Of a stretch of 60,553 nt of DNA, positions 1 to 11,239 are shown piece by piece. The notes under the pieces are model-generated. The model was not told the DNA's origin and did no database searches. It saw nothing but the letters and a program-made list of their open reading frames with translations. The position numbers and the translations under genes are program-made. Origin of the DNA: Ophiosphaerella korrae (lineage: Eukaryota; Ascomycota; Dothideomycetes; Pleosporales; Phaeosphaeriaceae); NCBI GenBank assembly GCA_028456385.1, contig JALNQF010000252.1, positions 1 to 60,553 of the forward strand, read 5' to 3'. Numbering within the stretch: the stretch's first letter is position 1; every line of letters begins with the position of its first letter.

Positions 1-992
1 AAGTTGTATTTTTAGCTAATTTATTTGTAGAGTTAATTTAAGTTAAAAATTGTAACTTTTTTTTAGTCTTTTTTTTCGTGTCACCCTACTGTATTAATAG
101 TGTTATTTACCTAGAACTTAGCTACGTATAGCTAGGCTACCTAGTTATCCTATACGTAGTTAATATATTACCTTAGAAAGATCTCTAGGGCTTAATTTAC
201 TTCCTTAGTTTAGCTAATAGTTTCTAAGTAGTAGGTAGTTAAGAGCTTTTACGTAATATAGAGGTGTTCGTATATATAGCGCTAAAATTAGCTAATAAAG
301 GTTATCTTTCTATTAGATATAATCTTTATTAGGACTCTATAAAGCTTAAAAATAGATATAAAATATTAGGTAGCTTCTTTAGGTTTTAGAGACTTATAAG
401 AGAAGAAATAGCGTCTTTTTATAAGGTAGTAGTAAATTACTAGGATATATTTATAATTCTAGCTACTATTTTTACTAGTAGGTAAGGCTTAAATATAGTT
501 TACTAAGATATTAGTCTAGGGTACGTAAGGAATTAGTATAGGTTAGAGGTAACTAAGTTTACTATCTTGTAAGTTCTTTATATAGTAGTAGATTAGGTAT
601 ATATTATAAAATTACTTAATAGCTTAAGGTATCTTAAGCTAATAATAGTACTTATATATTAGATATAGCGTGCTATAAGGTCCTTTATAGCTTACTAACT
701 AATAGTTATAGTATAAATTAAAGATTTAGTAGTATAGATAAGTATTTAGGAGGATATATAGACGCGTTTTATTAACCTAAAAGTACTTTTCTTTTCTTAA
801 TCTAGTAGAGCTAATATTAGTATATAAGAAGTAGTATCCTACTTTATAGAAGGCTTTTAATAGTTTTTATTATCTACTATCTATAGTAGTAAATATAGCT
901 TAGGCTACGTAGTCTTCTAAGTACGCTATATCTAGTAATTCTTCTATTAGGTGTAGGTTAACAATATATAGTAAGAGTTCTAAGTCTAGTTC
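1..992 (-). pseudogene. GyB chromovirus remnant, integrase portion (RIP-degraded)
   Basis: No long frame survives, but reading the minus strand through stops from about 860 down to 400 gives a Ty3/gypsy integrase pattern. It has an H-x-LVSYKG-like zinc-binding stretch, a YYY-LKIPQAIK-like stretch, then LIPYVPQTNILVNYI followed by LPTSKN and YILV. This matches the position of the 'PYRRW-DISVDYI-PLP' segment of fungal chromovirus integrases. The RT/RNase H part of the same element lies at 8345-9326; the two are separated by a solo LTR-B with TSD agttc. The element is open at the left window edge, where its 3' LTR is expected. The region is TA-rich with almost no CA/TG, as RIP leaves it. Nothing here can encode protein now. 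Family assignment is inferred from the degraded translation. Confidence 0.6.
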
Positions 993-1132
993 TATAAGGG
1001 GTCTAGGGCGGAGAGCTATTAGGGTACGCTTAGCGCTGTCGACAAGCTCTACTAAGCTAAGTAACTAGCGCGTACTAGCTCTATTAGCTAGTATATTCCC
1101 TTATATACAACTTAGTATAACCCTAAGTAAGT
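993..1132 (-). mobile_element. Solo LTR-B, left half (interrupted by GyA-1)
   Basis: Reverse-oriented LTR of the same family as 9478-9731 and 14905-15158. It starts tataaggggtctaggg, the RIPed form of the LTR-B end. The right half is 8220-8344. The 5 bp duplication agttc at 988-992 and 8345-8349 marks a solo LTR inserted in GyB. Removing GyA-1 leaves about 265 bp, close to the 254 bp of the other two copies. Confidence 0.85.
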
Positions 1133-1610
1133 TATAATAGGCCGCCTATCGTTAACTATAGGCGCCTATCTTTAGGTAGGTTAGTAGATTACAAGGTAAT
1201 AATAAAGGTTTGTATTATAATCTATAATAACTTATAAATAATAAAAGATATTTTACAACTATCTTGTATTAGCGTTCTATAGTTAAAGGATTAAATTACT
1301 AATACTATCCTAATAATACGTATCCTACTAACTATATATTCGTCGTAATCTATAATCTATAGTTACTAAGATTAGTAGATTATAGATTATCTTAATCTAT
1401 AATCTATAGTTACTAAGATTAGTAGATTATAGATTGTCTTAATCTATAATCTATTAATACTAAGAGTCTATAGATTATAGATTAGTCTAGGTATCTTAGT
1501 TATATATAGTCTCCTAATTAAGATTATTACTTTACTTGTTTTATACTTTGTTAGCACCTAAGTTAAGACTAATTAGTTCTATCTTAATTCCTTCTATTAC
1601 ACCTATAATA
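1133..1610 (-). repeat. GyA-1 3' LTR (LTR-A)
   Basis: 478 bp. It aligns throughout with 7787-8214 (428 bp). The extra roughly 50 bp is a tandem duplication of the palindromic taatctataatctatag-type block around 1345-1440. Boundary set by the TSD taagt and by the polypurine tract on its inner side. Confidence 0.9.
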
Positions 1611-1630
1611 CTATCTCCCTCCCTAAGTAA
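1611..1630 (-). other. GyA-1 polypurine tract
   Basis: On the minus strand a purine-rich run (agggagggagatag) lies directly against the 3' LTR, the place for plus-strand priming in LTR retroelements. The same run, gaggaggagatag, precedes the 3' LTR of GyA-5 at 55458-55471. Confidence 0.7.
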
Positions 1631-1959
1631 GTCCTAGTTTATCTATCCTAAGGCTAGAGTTATTAGTTTAGTTTCTTTATTAATATAAAGTTCTTTATCT
1701 TCCCTTATACCTATTTTATCTATACGTTGTCGCTATCTTCTTATTAATTGCGTACTACGCAATAGTGTTAAAATATTTCTTTATTCTTGTTATACTTCTC
1801 CTAAGTTAAATCCTAAGTCTTTTCCTTATATTATTTCTATAAACAATAGTAAGGCTTGTAAGGTATATATTTATATAAACATGCGTAGTTCTTGTAATAT
1901 ATTTAGTATTTCTCTTTCTAAGTATACGTTTATTACACTTATTCTTACGTCTAGGCTTA

Positions 1960-2313
1960 ATAATAATAGGGAAAGCTATTAACTAGACTTAAGAGAAATT
2001 ACTATCTTAAATTGTAGAGGCTAAAGCTAAGCGTAAGCGTATCTAGGAGCTTGCGTAGAGTAAGCTAGTAGAGAATTAAGCTTATCTCTCTTGTCTTTGT
2101 AAGATAAAGGCCTTAAATAATAAGAAATTAGCTAAGTAGTTAGTAGCTCTAGAAGCTAAGCTAGATCTAGATAAGGCGTTTAGTATTACTATAGTAGATC
2201 TTATACTAGACGTCCTTATTATCTTTCTATCTATCGTTAGTAGTGTTAGTTCTCTTAGTTTACTACTAGGCGTTCTAGAGAGTTTTAACTTTAGTAGTCT
2301 TCTAGTTTCTTAG
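1960..2313 (+). other. Antisense accessory frame in GyA-1 (degraded)
   Basis: A 354 nt frame antisense to gag-pol, between chromodomain and 3' LTR. Read through C-to-T type stops it gives a lysine/leucine-rich helical sequence containing EAKAKRKRI, SKLVEN, AYLSCLCKIKALNNKKLAK and LVALEAKLDLDKAF. It begins at a row of ata codons (possible RIPed atg). GyA-4 keeps a frame of exactly the same length at 58977-59330, and GyA-2 and GyA-5 keep most of it. Whether it was ever translated is unknown; it may simply be a by-product of the sense strand. Confidence 0.35.
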
Positions 2314-5300
2314 AGTAATTAAGGTTATCTTCTAGTTCCTATATTTTCTCCTATAGTTGTCCTTTCTCGTCTATTCCTATCTATTCTACTAAGTAATAGT
2401 TTCTCTATTATAGAACTAGTATACTAGGATTTTCTTAACTTCTTATTCTTCCTATTCTCTGTACGTATCTACTTTATATACTAGTAGTTCTACCTCTTAT
2501 AGTACTTGTTCTAGTAGAGCTACGTAAAACGTTAGGTATATCTTTATCTTGTTTAGTAGCTTTAATTTAAATATAACTAGTGTAACTTCTTTTTTAATCT
2601 TATATAGTCCTATCTTAATGTAGTCTAATTTTAAACTTAGTTGTTTACTCTTAATATTCTTCCTTACTAACTATACTTTTTCTCCCTCTCTAAATTAAAG
2701 TCCTTCTTTATACTTCTTGTTATAGTACTTAGCTATTTAATTATATAAGAATTCTACGTCTTGTCTTAGTTAATTATATATATCTTTAAGTCTATTAGTA
2801 AAGTTTTCTCCTCTTAGAGACTAAGATATCTAGTTTCTTAGTGTCTAGTATATATTAGGTTCGAATCTATAGTTTATAAAGAAAGGTAATATTCCTATTA
2901 CTATATTCTTTGTACTATTATATACTAGCTGTGCTATAGGTAGTAGCTATACCTAATTGTTCTAGTTATAGTTAAGGTAGTATTTTAGGTATTATTCTAC
3001 TATCTAATTTATTCGTTCTAACTATCTATCTATCTATAGGTAGTATACTATAGACATCGCTTGTTGTATTCCTAATTGCGCTGTTATTGTTCCCTATAGT
3101 TTTAATATAAATTATACATCTCTATCTATAATAATTTTATCTAGTAGTCTATATTAGCTAATTATAGTTCCTATAATCTAATATATAGTAACCTCTATCC
3201 TACTCTTCTCTTTATATAGTCTAAAGTACGTGTACTTTATAAGTTTATTTACTATTATTAAGATTCTATCGTACTTAACTCCTAATATTAGGTCCTTAGA
3301 CTTTAGTAGCTTTGTAATAAAGTCTATCGTAATAACTCCTTATAGTTATTCTAGTACTTCTACTAGTTATAGTATTCTATATAGTACGTGTCTATTATAT
3401 TTATTCCTATAATATTCTATATAGTTTTATAGTACCTCTATTACTAGTTATCTTGCTTTTAGAATATAGTAATCTTGTAGTAGTTTATCTAATATTTTCT
3501 CTATTCTTTAGTAACTATATACTAGTAATTTATAGAATTATTATATAAACTCTCTCTAAATCTTATTTAGAATGTATATTCTTCTATAAGCTCGTGTAAA
3601 TCCTTCTTAGATTTCTAGCTTCTTTATTTCTTTAGATACTTCTTTTGTTATTTTCTAAATCTATTTATCTAGTTTACTACTTATTCTTTTAAGTGTTGCA
3701 GCTATTTTAGGTATATTTAGGACTAAATATCCTTCTTTGTTTTTAACTAAAACTATACTAGTAGCGCTTACTTCTTCTTATAAGTCTAGTCTTCTACTAA
3801 AGGTATCTATAAACTAATTATCTTTCTCTTTTGTATATATAATTTCTATATTAAATATTAACAAGAACTTTTACTATCTCGTATAGCGTTATAATAGTTC
3901 CTTATTTATTATAAATCTTATTAGGTTTTTATAGTCTATATAAACCTTTATCTACTATTTTACTCTTTGTAGATATACTCTCTACTACTTAAATACTTTA
4001 TAGATTGCTAGTATCTCTTTGTCGTAAATTAGGTTGTTAAGTTCTACTATTTTTATCTTCTTAGAGAAGTATTTAACTAAATATTCTTTTCTAGTCTCTA
4101 GGTCTTCCTATATTAGTGCTATTCTATAGACTAAATTAGATACGTCTATTTTTACTATTGCTAGTAAGTCTAGGTTGTATATTCTAATAACTAGGTTTTC
4201 TGTAAACTTCTTCTTAATTTTTCTAAATACTTTATTGTATTCCTTTATTAATTTAAATAATGTATCTTTCTTTATAAGTCTTGTAATTAGTTCTATATCT
4301 TTAGAATATCTTACTATTAACTTTCTGCAAAAGTTAGCTAGCCTATAAAATTATTATACCTTTTTTAAGTTCTTTAGTGTTAGCTATTTGTTAATTAAGC
4401 TAATCTTTTCTAGGTTAATCTTAATCTTTCCTAGTTTAATAATAAATCTAAGGAAGTCTATTTCCTTTATATAGAATTTGTATTTTCTTATCTTAAGAAA
4501 TAGTTTATTTTCTACTAGCTTCTCTAGTACTTTGTGCACATACTATATATATTCTTCCTCTATTTCTAAAAATATAAAGATGTCGTCTAGATATACAAAT
4601 ATAAATATATCTAAGTACTCTCTTAGTACTATGTTAATTCTTTCTTAAAATGCTGCTAGTGCATTTATTAAGCTAAATAGTATAACTAAGTACTTATATA
4701 GTCTATATTGTATTCTAAACGCTATTTTCTACTTATCGCCTTTTTTAATTCTAATCTAGTAGTATACGTTCTAAATATCTAATTTTGTAAAGATCTTTAC
4801 TTTTTATAGCCTATCTTGTATTTTATCTATCTATAGTAGTAAGTATTAGTTCTTATTTATAATTACGTTAGTTTTTTTAAAATCTATGTAGAGTCTTTTA
4901 TTACTTATTTCCTTTTTATCTATAAATATTAGTCTATATACTACTAAGGATTTAGATTCTCTTATCTATCTCTTTTTTATTACGTTTTGTATAAATACTT
5001 GTTTAATTTTAGATTCTTCTTCTATTTTTTAGTAGACTAGGCTCTATCTTGCGTCTTTGCTTTCTTCTAGTTCTATCGCTAAATCCTATAGTTAATATTC
5101 TAGAAGGTAATCCTCTAGCTCTATAAGCTGTTTTTCCTATTTTTTATATTTTTTAGAGAATTCTCCTTTATAGGTGCTTATGTTAGCTTTTAATATATTT
5201 ATTCTACTATAATTAATCTTTCCTGTTTTCTAATTAATGTATAGGTTAGTTATCTATAACTATAGTATACCTAATATTATATCTTATTTGTTAGTAATTG

Positions 5301-7786
5301 TTGTTATGTCTATAACTATATTCTTAATTATTATCCCTTCTAGTTTAAGTGTTAAGGGAACTGTCTCGAACCTAATAGGTTTTTAGAATAGTTTTCCTTT
5401 AATTATACTTAGTTGTCGAGGGTACTTCTTTATTATATACTTTATTCCTTATCTTTCTACAAACTTCTTTAATATAAAGTTTCTTATAGCTCTACTTTTA
5501 ATTATTATTTATACTTTCTTTCTTTAGTATATACCTATTTTTATAATATATAGGCCTCCTATACCTTCTAGCCTTTCTTACTTAAGTAGTTTTGTAAATT
5601 GTCTATCTTTTTAGAGTTATAACCTTACTTTAAGTTTGTATGTTTTATATTTTAGATATTTATTGTTTGTATATTTATACTATAGTCCTCCCTAAACGCA
5701 TTTCTTAGTTAGTTTAGGTCTAGGTCTTACTACTACGTATCTGTCTTCTAGGATTATTTCCTATCCTTAGATGTTTTCTACTAGGATTACTCTTATATAG
5801 TTATAGCCTTTTCTTCTTATAAGCTATATGTTATTATTTGCTTTAGAGTTTCTATATATAATGTAATTCTTATCTAGGTATAATATCTATAATACTTCGA
5901 AATATACTAGATATTCTAGGTCTATTATTTTGTTGTCTCCTTTCTAGTATCTATCTTTACTAGGTGTATTTATTATTAGGATATAGTATACTACTAGTAC
6001 TTATAGTATATAGGCTTTATTAATCTATTACGTCTTTCTTGTAAGGTGCTACTATTCTCTTTATATAGGTATTCTTCTTACTACAACTATATATTACTTT
6101 ATTTATTCTTAAAATAGTATAAACTTTATTTCTTTAGGGTTGCGTTCTTTCTAGTCTTTATACGCTTTCTCTATACTTATAACTATTAAGTATATCTAAA
6201 CGAACTTTTATTCTTTGTTTTATTCCTCTATATCTATTATTGTATAGCTATTATAGCTATATATTATTAGCTAGGTATACTCTATATCTCTTACGCTAAC
6301 CTACTTCTTACTTCTTCTTAGTCTTTTAGAAGTAGTCGTAGTAGTCTCTTTATCTAGTGCTAGTCTTTCAGCCTAGATTAATAGTACTAAGAGCTCTTCC
6401 CCTTCTAAGTCTTTTATTAGTAGGTCTATTACTTAGGCTATTTTCTCTAGCTAAGCTTTTATTCTTTCTTTTATTATAGCTACTCTATACCTTTATTTCT
6501 ATAGGAACTATACTACTCCTTATTTACTAGAAAGATATATATAGTAGTTGTTATTATAATAAAAGGTTTAGTAGAGTATTGTATATTATACTTCTTTACT
6601 CCTAGCTACTTTTTCCTAAGGTTTAGCCTATGCTTGTAGTGTTTCTTTCTTCTTTTTAGTTGTTTTTAACTAAGTTTCTTTCTTTAGGTCCTTGTTCTTA
6701 CAATCTTTTATAAAGTGTCTTAGTTTCCTGTATTTATAGTATACTATATCCTTCTTTAACTTAGATCTATAATTCTTTGTATAGTAGCCTAGTTTACTAT
6801 AGTTAAAGTACGTAAAGTCTTTATTCTTCTTTTTCTTCTTATTCTTGTTAGTATTAAGGACTATAGGGTCTCCCTTATTATAGTTCTAGGTATAACCTCT
6901 ATATTTATTCTTCCTCTATTCTTAAAGATTATTATTAATCTATATTACCTATTACTTTAGAGTTTCTAGTGTCCTTAGTTTCTCTATATATATTATCTTG
7001 TATTAGATCTTAGAGTTAAGTTCTTGTTTAAATCGTAACATTAGGGCTAACTTATTCTATTCTATATTCTGTAATAGTTATTTAAACTATAATATATATT
7101 TAGGAATACTCTAGTTCTATATAAGCTTTTCTAACTACTCTTTAGCTTGTTAGGTAACGTCTATATCTCTAAACGCTACTCTTATTTATTTAGTAAAGTA
7201 TTTATAACTTCTAAAAATAGCTCTTGTTTTGTCCTTCTAGGTTATTAGAGAATATATTGTATAGTCTATCTAGTAAGGCTTGTACTATCTTATTATATCT
7301 TCTTTAAGGTGTAATCTAATATATATTACCTTCTTTTCCTCTATATCGAAGTGTAGTACTTGTACGTCTATCTAGAGTTGTACTAATACAATAAAGGGTC
7401 TTAGTTTTTTCTTTATTCTATTAAATTTCTTAAGGACAGGTATCTTTAGTAGTTTCTTTATTGCACTTATCTCTAGCCTTTAAGTAATTAGTTGTATTTA
7501 GTTCTATCCTTAGATAATAGCTTTAATCTATGCCTCGTTTTACTTTATATAATCTTGTAGTTCCTTGTTCTACGTCTCTAAGGCATCAATTACTATCTTT
7601 ATATCCTCTTTTTTAGAGATTAGGTTGTTTATATAATCTCTAACTACTTTCTATATAGTATTATCTAACTTATAACTACTTAAGGGTGCTTTCGCTACTT
7701 GTTTAGTTAAACTTTCTACTATTGTGTTAGTTAGACTATGCGCTACTTACTCTTTACTTCTCGTAATAACTAAATTAGCAAAGTAT

Positions 7787-8214
7787 AATAGGCTGCCTGT
7801 TGTTAACTATAGGCGCCTATCTTTAGGTAGGTTAGTAGATTGCGAGGTAATAACAAAGGTTTGTGTTGTAATCTATAATAACTTATAAATAATAAAAGAT
7901 ATTTTACAACTATCTTGTATTAGCGTTCTATAGTTAAAGGATTAAATTACTAATACTATCCTAATAATACGCATCCTACTAACTATATACTCGTCGTAAT
8001 CTATAATCTATAGTTGCTAAGATTAGTAGATTATAGATTGTCCTAATCTATAATCTATTAATACTAAGAGTCTATAGATTATAGATTAGTCTAGGTGTCC
8101 TAGTTATGTGTAGTCTCCTAATTAAGATTATTACCTCGCTCGTCCTATGCTTTGTTAGCACCTAAGTTAGGACTAATTAGTTCTATCTCGATTCCTTCTA
8201 TTATACCTATAACA
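7787..8214 (-). repeat. GyA-1 5' LTR (LTR-A)
   Basis: 428 bp, ending cctataaca at 8206-8214 (TG of the LTR on the minus strand). It keeps more C/G than the 3' copy, so the pair has diverged mostly by transitions. It carries several inverted copies of aatctataatcta. Confidence 0.9.
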
Positions 8215-8344
8215 TAAGTTCTAAGCGAGTATAAAGAACTTCAAGTAATAATAACTAGTATATATATTATATACTACTATAATATCTTAACTAGCTATTA
8301 GCCCCTTTTTATCTAGATTAGCTTGGTAGTATATCGTCCTTATA
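8215..8344 (-). mobile_element. Solo LTR-B, right half
   Basis: Continuation of 993-1132 after the GyA-1 TSD copy (8215-8219). It ends in tcgtccttata, the RIPed complement of the LTR-B start tgtaaggata, and is followed by agttc (8345-8349), the TSD partner of 988-992. Confidence 0.85.
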
Positions 8345-9326
8345 AGTTCTCTATTATAAAGTAGTAGAAAATTCTCTAGTAGGTTTACTAATTTAGATTT
8401 TATTCCTATAATATAGTAAAGGTAAGTATATACTATAGTAGTTTATTCTAGTATAAATCTATCTAGCTTTTATAGGTCTACAAGGCTTAGAGTATAAATT
8501 ACTATATCTAGTGTAGGTTTTACGCCTAGGGCTAGGACTTAAGGGCTTAGGATAATTTAGTTAGCTCCTAATACTTGTAGATTAGAATTATCTATAGAGT
8601 AGTCTTATAGTTAGTAGCTTAGGGCGTCTATAACCTTATTTATATTACTAGGTACGTATTTAATATAGAAATTAAATTAGGATAAGAATAATAACTAGTA
8701 GGCCTAGTAGTAATTAAGCTTTTTAGTTATTATAAAGGTTTCTAAATTATAGTAGTCTATTATAACGTAGATTATATATAGACTACTTATAAGCTCTAGT
8801 TCCTATTCTTTAAATACTTAGATTATAGCTATAAGTTCTAGGTTATAGATATTATAATTATATTCTACTAAGGTGTATTTTTTTAAGAAGAAGCTAACTA
8901 GCTATTAGATTCTATCTTAGTTTAGTTAGCTTATTACTCTACCTAAGGCCTACCTAGAGGCGTTAGTTTAGATATAGATTAGTTTTAAGGAGTTAAAGTA
9001 AAGTAAGACTATACCTAGCTAGAAGGTAGCTTTTAGTTTATTAAAAGCGTCTATATATTCTTAGGTAATTATAAAGGGCTTATACTAAGTCTTTTAAAGA
9101 GGTAGCCTATCTCCTTTAGTAGGTTTAGTAATAACCTTAGACTTAATTAACTTAGTAAGTAGTAAGGCAAGGCTTAAGTAATCCTTAATAAAGCGCTAGA
9201 GAAATCTAGTATAGCCTAGAAAGGCTAAGACTTCTTTAGTAGTCTTTAGTATTTCCTACTCCTAAATAGCTTTAACTTTAGAGAGATCTATTATAATTCT
9301 ATTATTAGAGATAATTATACCTAAAA
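8345..9326 (-). pseudogene. GyB chromovirus remnant, RT C-terminus and RNase H
   Basis: Minus-strand reading through stops from about 9320 to 9070 gives the RT-RNase H connection of Ty3/gypsy elements: DLSKVKAI-EWEILKTTKEVLAF followed by LGYTRF-RFI. Further down (about 8900-8800) KKYTLVEYNYNIYNLELIAII matches the SPAE-NY-I-ELLAI signature of RNase H. The upstream RT core is missing: at 9327 the sequence runs into an LTR-A-like fragment. Integrase continues at 1-992 beyond the solo LTR-B. Assignment to Ty3/gypsy is good; the finer clade is inference. Confidence 0.7.
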
Positions 9327-9477
9327 TATAATAGGGTTACCTATTATTAACTACAAGTAACTCCTAGGGGGGAGGTATAGTAGATTAAAAGTTAATAACT
9401 AAAGTATAAATAGTAATTAAGTAATAAACTTATAAATAATAGAATTATTCTTACAATATTAATATATTGTCGCTATT
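9327..9477 (-). repeat. Divergent LTR-A fragment, left part
   Basis: Starts tataatagggttacctatta, like the GyA LTRs in reverse orientation, and shares the cttataaataata block. It is much diverged. The likely other part is 9732-9862, after an intervening LTR-B. No TSD found. Confidence 0.5.
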
Positions 9478-9731
9478 TGTAAGGATAGTATACTACTAAG
9501 CCAATCCCGACAAAAAGGGGCTAATAGCTAGTTAAGCTATTGCAGTAGTATACAATATATATACTAGTTATTATCGCTTAAAGTTCTTCGAACTCGCTTA
9601 GGGTTGTACTAAGTTGTATGCGGTGGAATATACTAGCCGACAGAGCTAGCACGCGCTAGTTACTCAGCCTAGTAGAGCTTGTCGACAGCGCTAAGCGTAC
9701 CCTAATAGCTCCCCGCCCTAGACCCCTTACA
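9478..9731 (+). mobile_element. Solo LTR-B (254 bp)
   Basis: Begins tgtaaggatagtatactact and ends tagaccccttaca (TG...CA). It is the least RIPed copy of the family and has the same length as 14905-15158. Flanking 5-mers (ctatt / gtacc) do not match, so it is either a rearranged LTR or an insertion whose flanks were changed. Confidence 0.8.
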
Positions 9732-9862
9732 GTACCTAAGCTAGGACTAATTAGCTCTATATTGATTTCTTGTAATAGATAAAAAGTTAAGTCTAAACTC
9801 TAATATTCTACCTACTTGAATAGTATTTATACTACGATATTTCTTCTATTACAGCTGTAATA
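9732..9862 (-). repeat. Divergent LTR-A fragment, right part
   Basis: Contains gtacctaagctaggactaat, equivalent to the conserved start region of LTR-A in reverse, and near 9838-9862 an atttcttctattac block like the LTR-A terminus. Between them is about 60 bp not found in LTR-A. Confidence 0.45.
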
Positions 9863-10011
9863 ACCTAACTACTCTAGACTAAGCTTAAGTATTAACTCGA
9901 GTATTAACTCGAGTATTAAGCTAAGTATTAGGCAAAGCATTTTCGAAATATACTAATCTCCTACCCTTTAGCAGCCCTCTAGTAGTGCCTTAACTAGCAC
10001 CTATAAAAAAT
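9863..10011. other. Intergenic, no gene seen
   Basis: AT-rich. It holds a short imperfect tandem of gtattaactcga at about 9890-9920. No coding frame or LTR terminus recognised. Confidence 0.5.
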
Positions 10012-10052
10012 GGATCGGATTCTAAGCTGCTTTGCAGCTGAGAATCCGATCC
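10012..10052. repeat. Long hairpin: 19 bp arms, 3 nt loop
   Basis: Left arm ggatcggattctaagctgc (10012-10030), loop ttt, right arm gcagctgagaatccgatcc (10034-10052). 18 of 19 positions pair. It is preceded by aaaaaa and ends 4 bp before the tRNA-like gene. Confidence 0.9.
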
Positions 10053-10056
10053 GGAC

Positions 10057-10128
10057 GGACATACTAAGAATCGAACTTAGGACCTCTGTAGCATAAACTA
10101 CAGCGTGTTACCACTACACCATATGACC
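10057..10128 (-). tRNA. tRNA-like gene, possibly a tRNA pseudogene
   Basis: 72 nt cloverleaf on the minus strand. Acceptor GGTCATA / TATGTCC pairs at 6 of 7 positions, D-stem GTGT/ACAC encloses AGTGGTA, the T-arm is CTAAG-TTCGATT-CTTAG, and the anticodon stem is CTGTA/TACAG. With a 5 bp stem the anticodon loop is 8 nt (GTTTATGC) instead of 7, so the anticodon cannot be read with confidence. The backbone resembles fungal tRNA-Gln, which would pair fully with TATGACC; that is inference. The acceptor mismatch and the odd loop suggest decay. No intron seen. Confidence 0.65.
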
Positions 10129-10421
10129 GATGAATACTAATTTAAAAGATTCAAGAGTAACGCGACTTATTACTGCTACAATAGCGCTTACGTCGTAGCG
10201 CGATCTAACAATATTACTAAGAAGCGATACTAACTACACGGCTGGATAATTCAACTACAATCTAGATACGTAGCCTATAGAGTCTAGGAAGTAAGTAAAG
10301 TTGTATTGTTTGCTAACTATGCTCTAGCTACGAATATTAAGGCCCTGTTTGGTGCGCGCTTTAGAGAGGGGCTAGTGGGACCTCCAACACAGTTCGCGGA
10401 GGTGTGTTGGAGTTGGAGTTG
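10129..10421. other. Intergenic, no gene seen
   Basis: The first 200 bp are AT-rich. From 10341 it becomes GC-richer with ggccctgtttgg and an inverted repeat ctccaacaca (10382-10391) / tgtgttggag (10403-10412). No coding evidence. Confidence 0.4.
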
Positions 10422-10601
10422 GTGTCGCAAGTTACAAACGTAGTCAGGGAGTAATTGATGCACCTATTGACGATAGAGAAGCTCTACTCAAACTAGCTAA
10501 TATACTTGTACGGAGGCTAAGAGAGCGGTGTGTGCTCGTACCGTAGAGAGCTCTAATAGGCTCACTCGTACTGAGCTAAGCACTGAGCTAAGTGCAACTT
10601 A
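10422..10601 (+). mobile_element. MITE copy 1 (gtgtcgcaag family)
   Basis: About 180 bp that aligns with 27017-27222, sharing gtagtcagggag, ctactcaaactagctaata and ctaagcactgagcta. The left end gtgtcgcaag matches the terminal inverted repeat of the second copy; the right end is decayed. No coding capacity. Confidence 0.65.
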
Positions 10602-11239
10602 GGTAGTCACATAACCGTCAAGCGAGCAGGTTCAAGAATGAAACCGCCTCTTATGAGGTGAAGTGATGTGCAGAATGCAAACCAAATCAACACCAAGCTA
10701 AAAATCAGTCACCCGCTCCTGGTCCACGCTCTGGTTCCCCCGCTGTAGGCTCTCTCTCGCTTCCCTGCCATGGAAAATGGTTTCGGGCCATCCAATCGCG
10801 TAAATCATCCCTCTCTCGCTCCGAGCAAAAGTCGTCCAACATCTGGGCCAGAGGACGCTGGCGCGCACCAGTTTAGGCACCAATCTCAACTTTGCATACA
10901 TAGCCTTGCCTATCCGGATGCAGGAAGTAAGCCATCGATAAGCCATGACAAAAGTAACTCGGTCGCGCGACGACCACACATCTGCCATAGGCGGGGGTAG
11001 CTGTTGCTTATTCCATCTAGGCAGCTACCAGTGCAGGCGAATAAAACTCTCGTATCCATATGCAGCAATCGAGATGAGTAATTTATTGGCTCTTGAAGCG
11101 CCGTTTTACATGTACATAGAGCTTGCTCTCTGTTTGCAACTTGCTTAACTACTATTCTAGCACAGAGCAAGGCTGCACTCCCCCATCCCAGGCGGCGCCA
11201 AGCTGGGACGCCTACGGCATTCCCCGGTAAAGCACGTGG
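10602..11239. other. GC-normal stretch without a convincing gene
   Basis: Base composition is unlike the RIPed flanks. Overlapping frames up to 131 codons exist on both strands, but none shows a recognisable domain, codon bias or good start context. It may be relic sequence leading into the duplicated segment at 11240. Confidence 0.4.

Larger units (their letters stand above)
1133..8214 (-). mobile_element. GyA-1, complete Ty3/gypsy chromovirus (RIP-inactivated)
   Basis: A 7.08 kb element with LTRs at both ends and the 5 bp TSD taagt at 1128-1132 and 8215-8219. On the minus strand the order is 5' LTR (7787-8214), gag with double zinc knuckle (about 6705-6830), protease, reverse transcriptase, RNase H, integrase, chromodomain (about 2335-2480), an extra region (about 1611-2320), purine-rich tract (1611-1630) and 3' LTR. 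The RT catalytic motif reads VYLDD at 4582-4596, so the two aspartates survive here although other copies read YLDN. Every frame is full of stops explained by CAG/CAA/TGG to TAG/TAA. The element sits inside a solo LTR-B, so it is younger than LTR-B, which is younger than GyB. Confidence 0.93.

Noticed and set aside
3230..3412. 60-codon frame in GyA-1
   Set aside because: Antisense to the pol region, low-complexity composition.
10341..10352. ggccctgtttgg as a transposon terminus
   Set aside because: It resembles plant PIF/hAT ends, but no inverted partner or target duplication was found.
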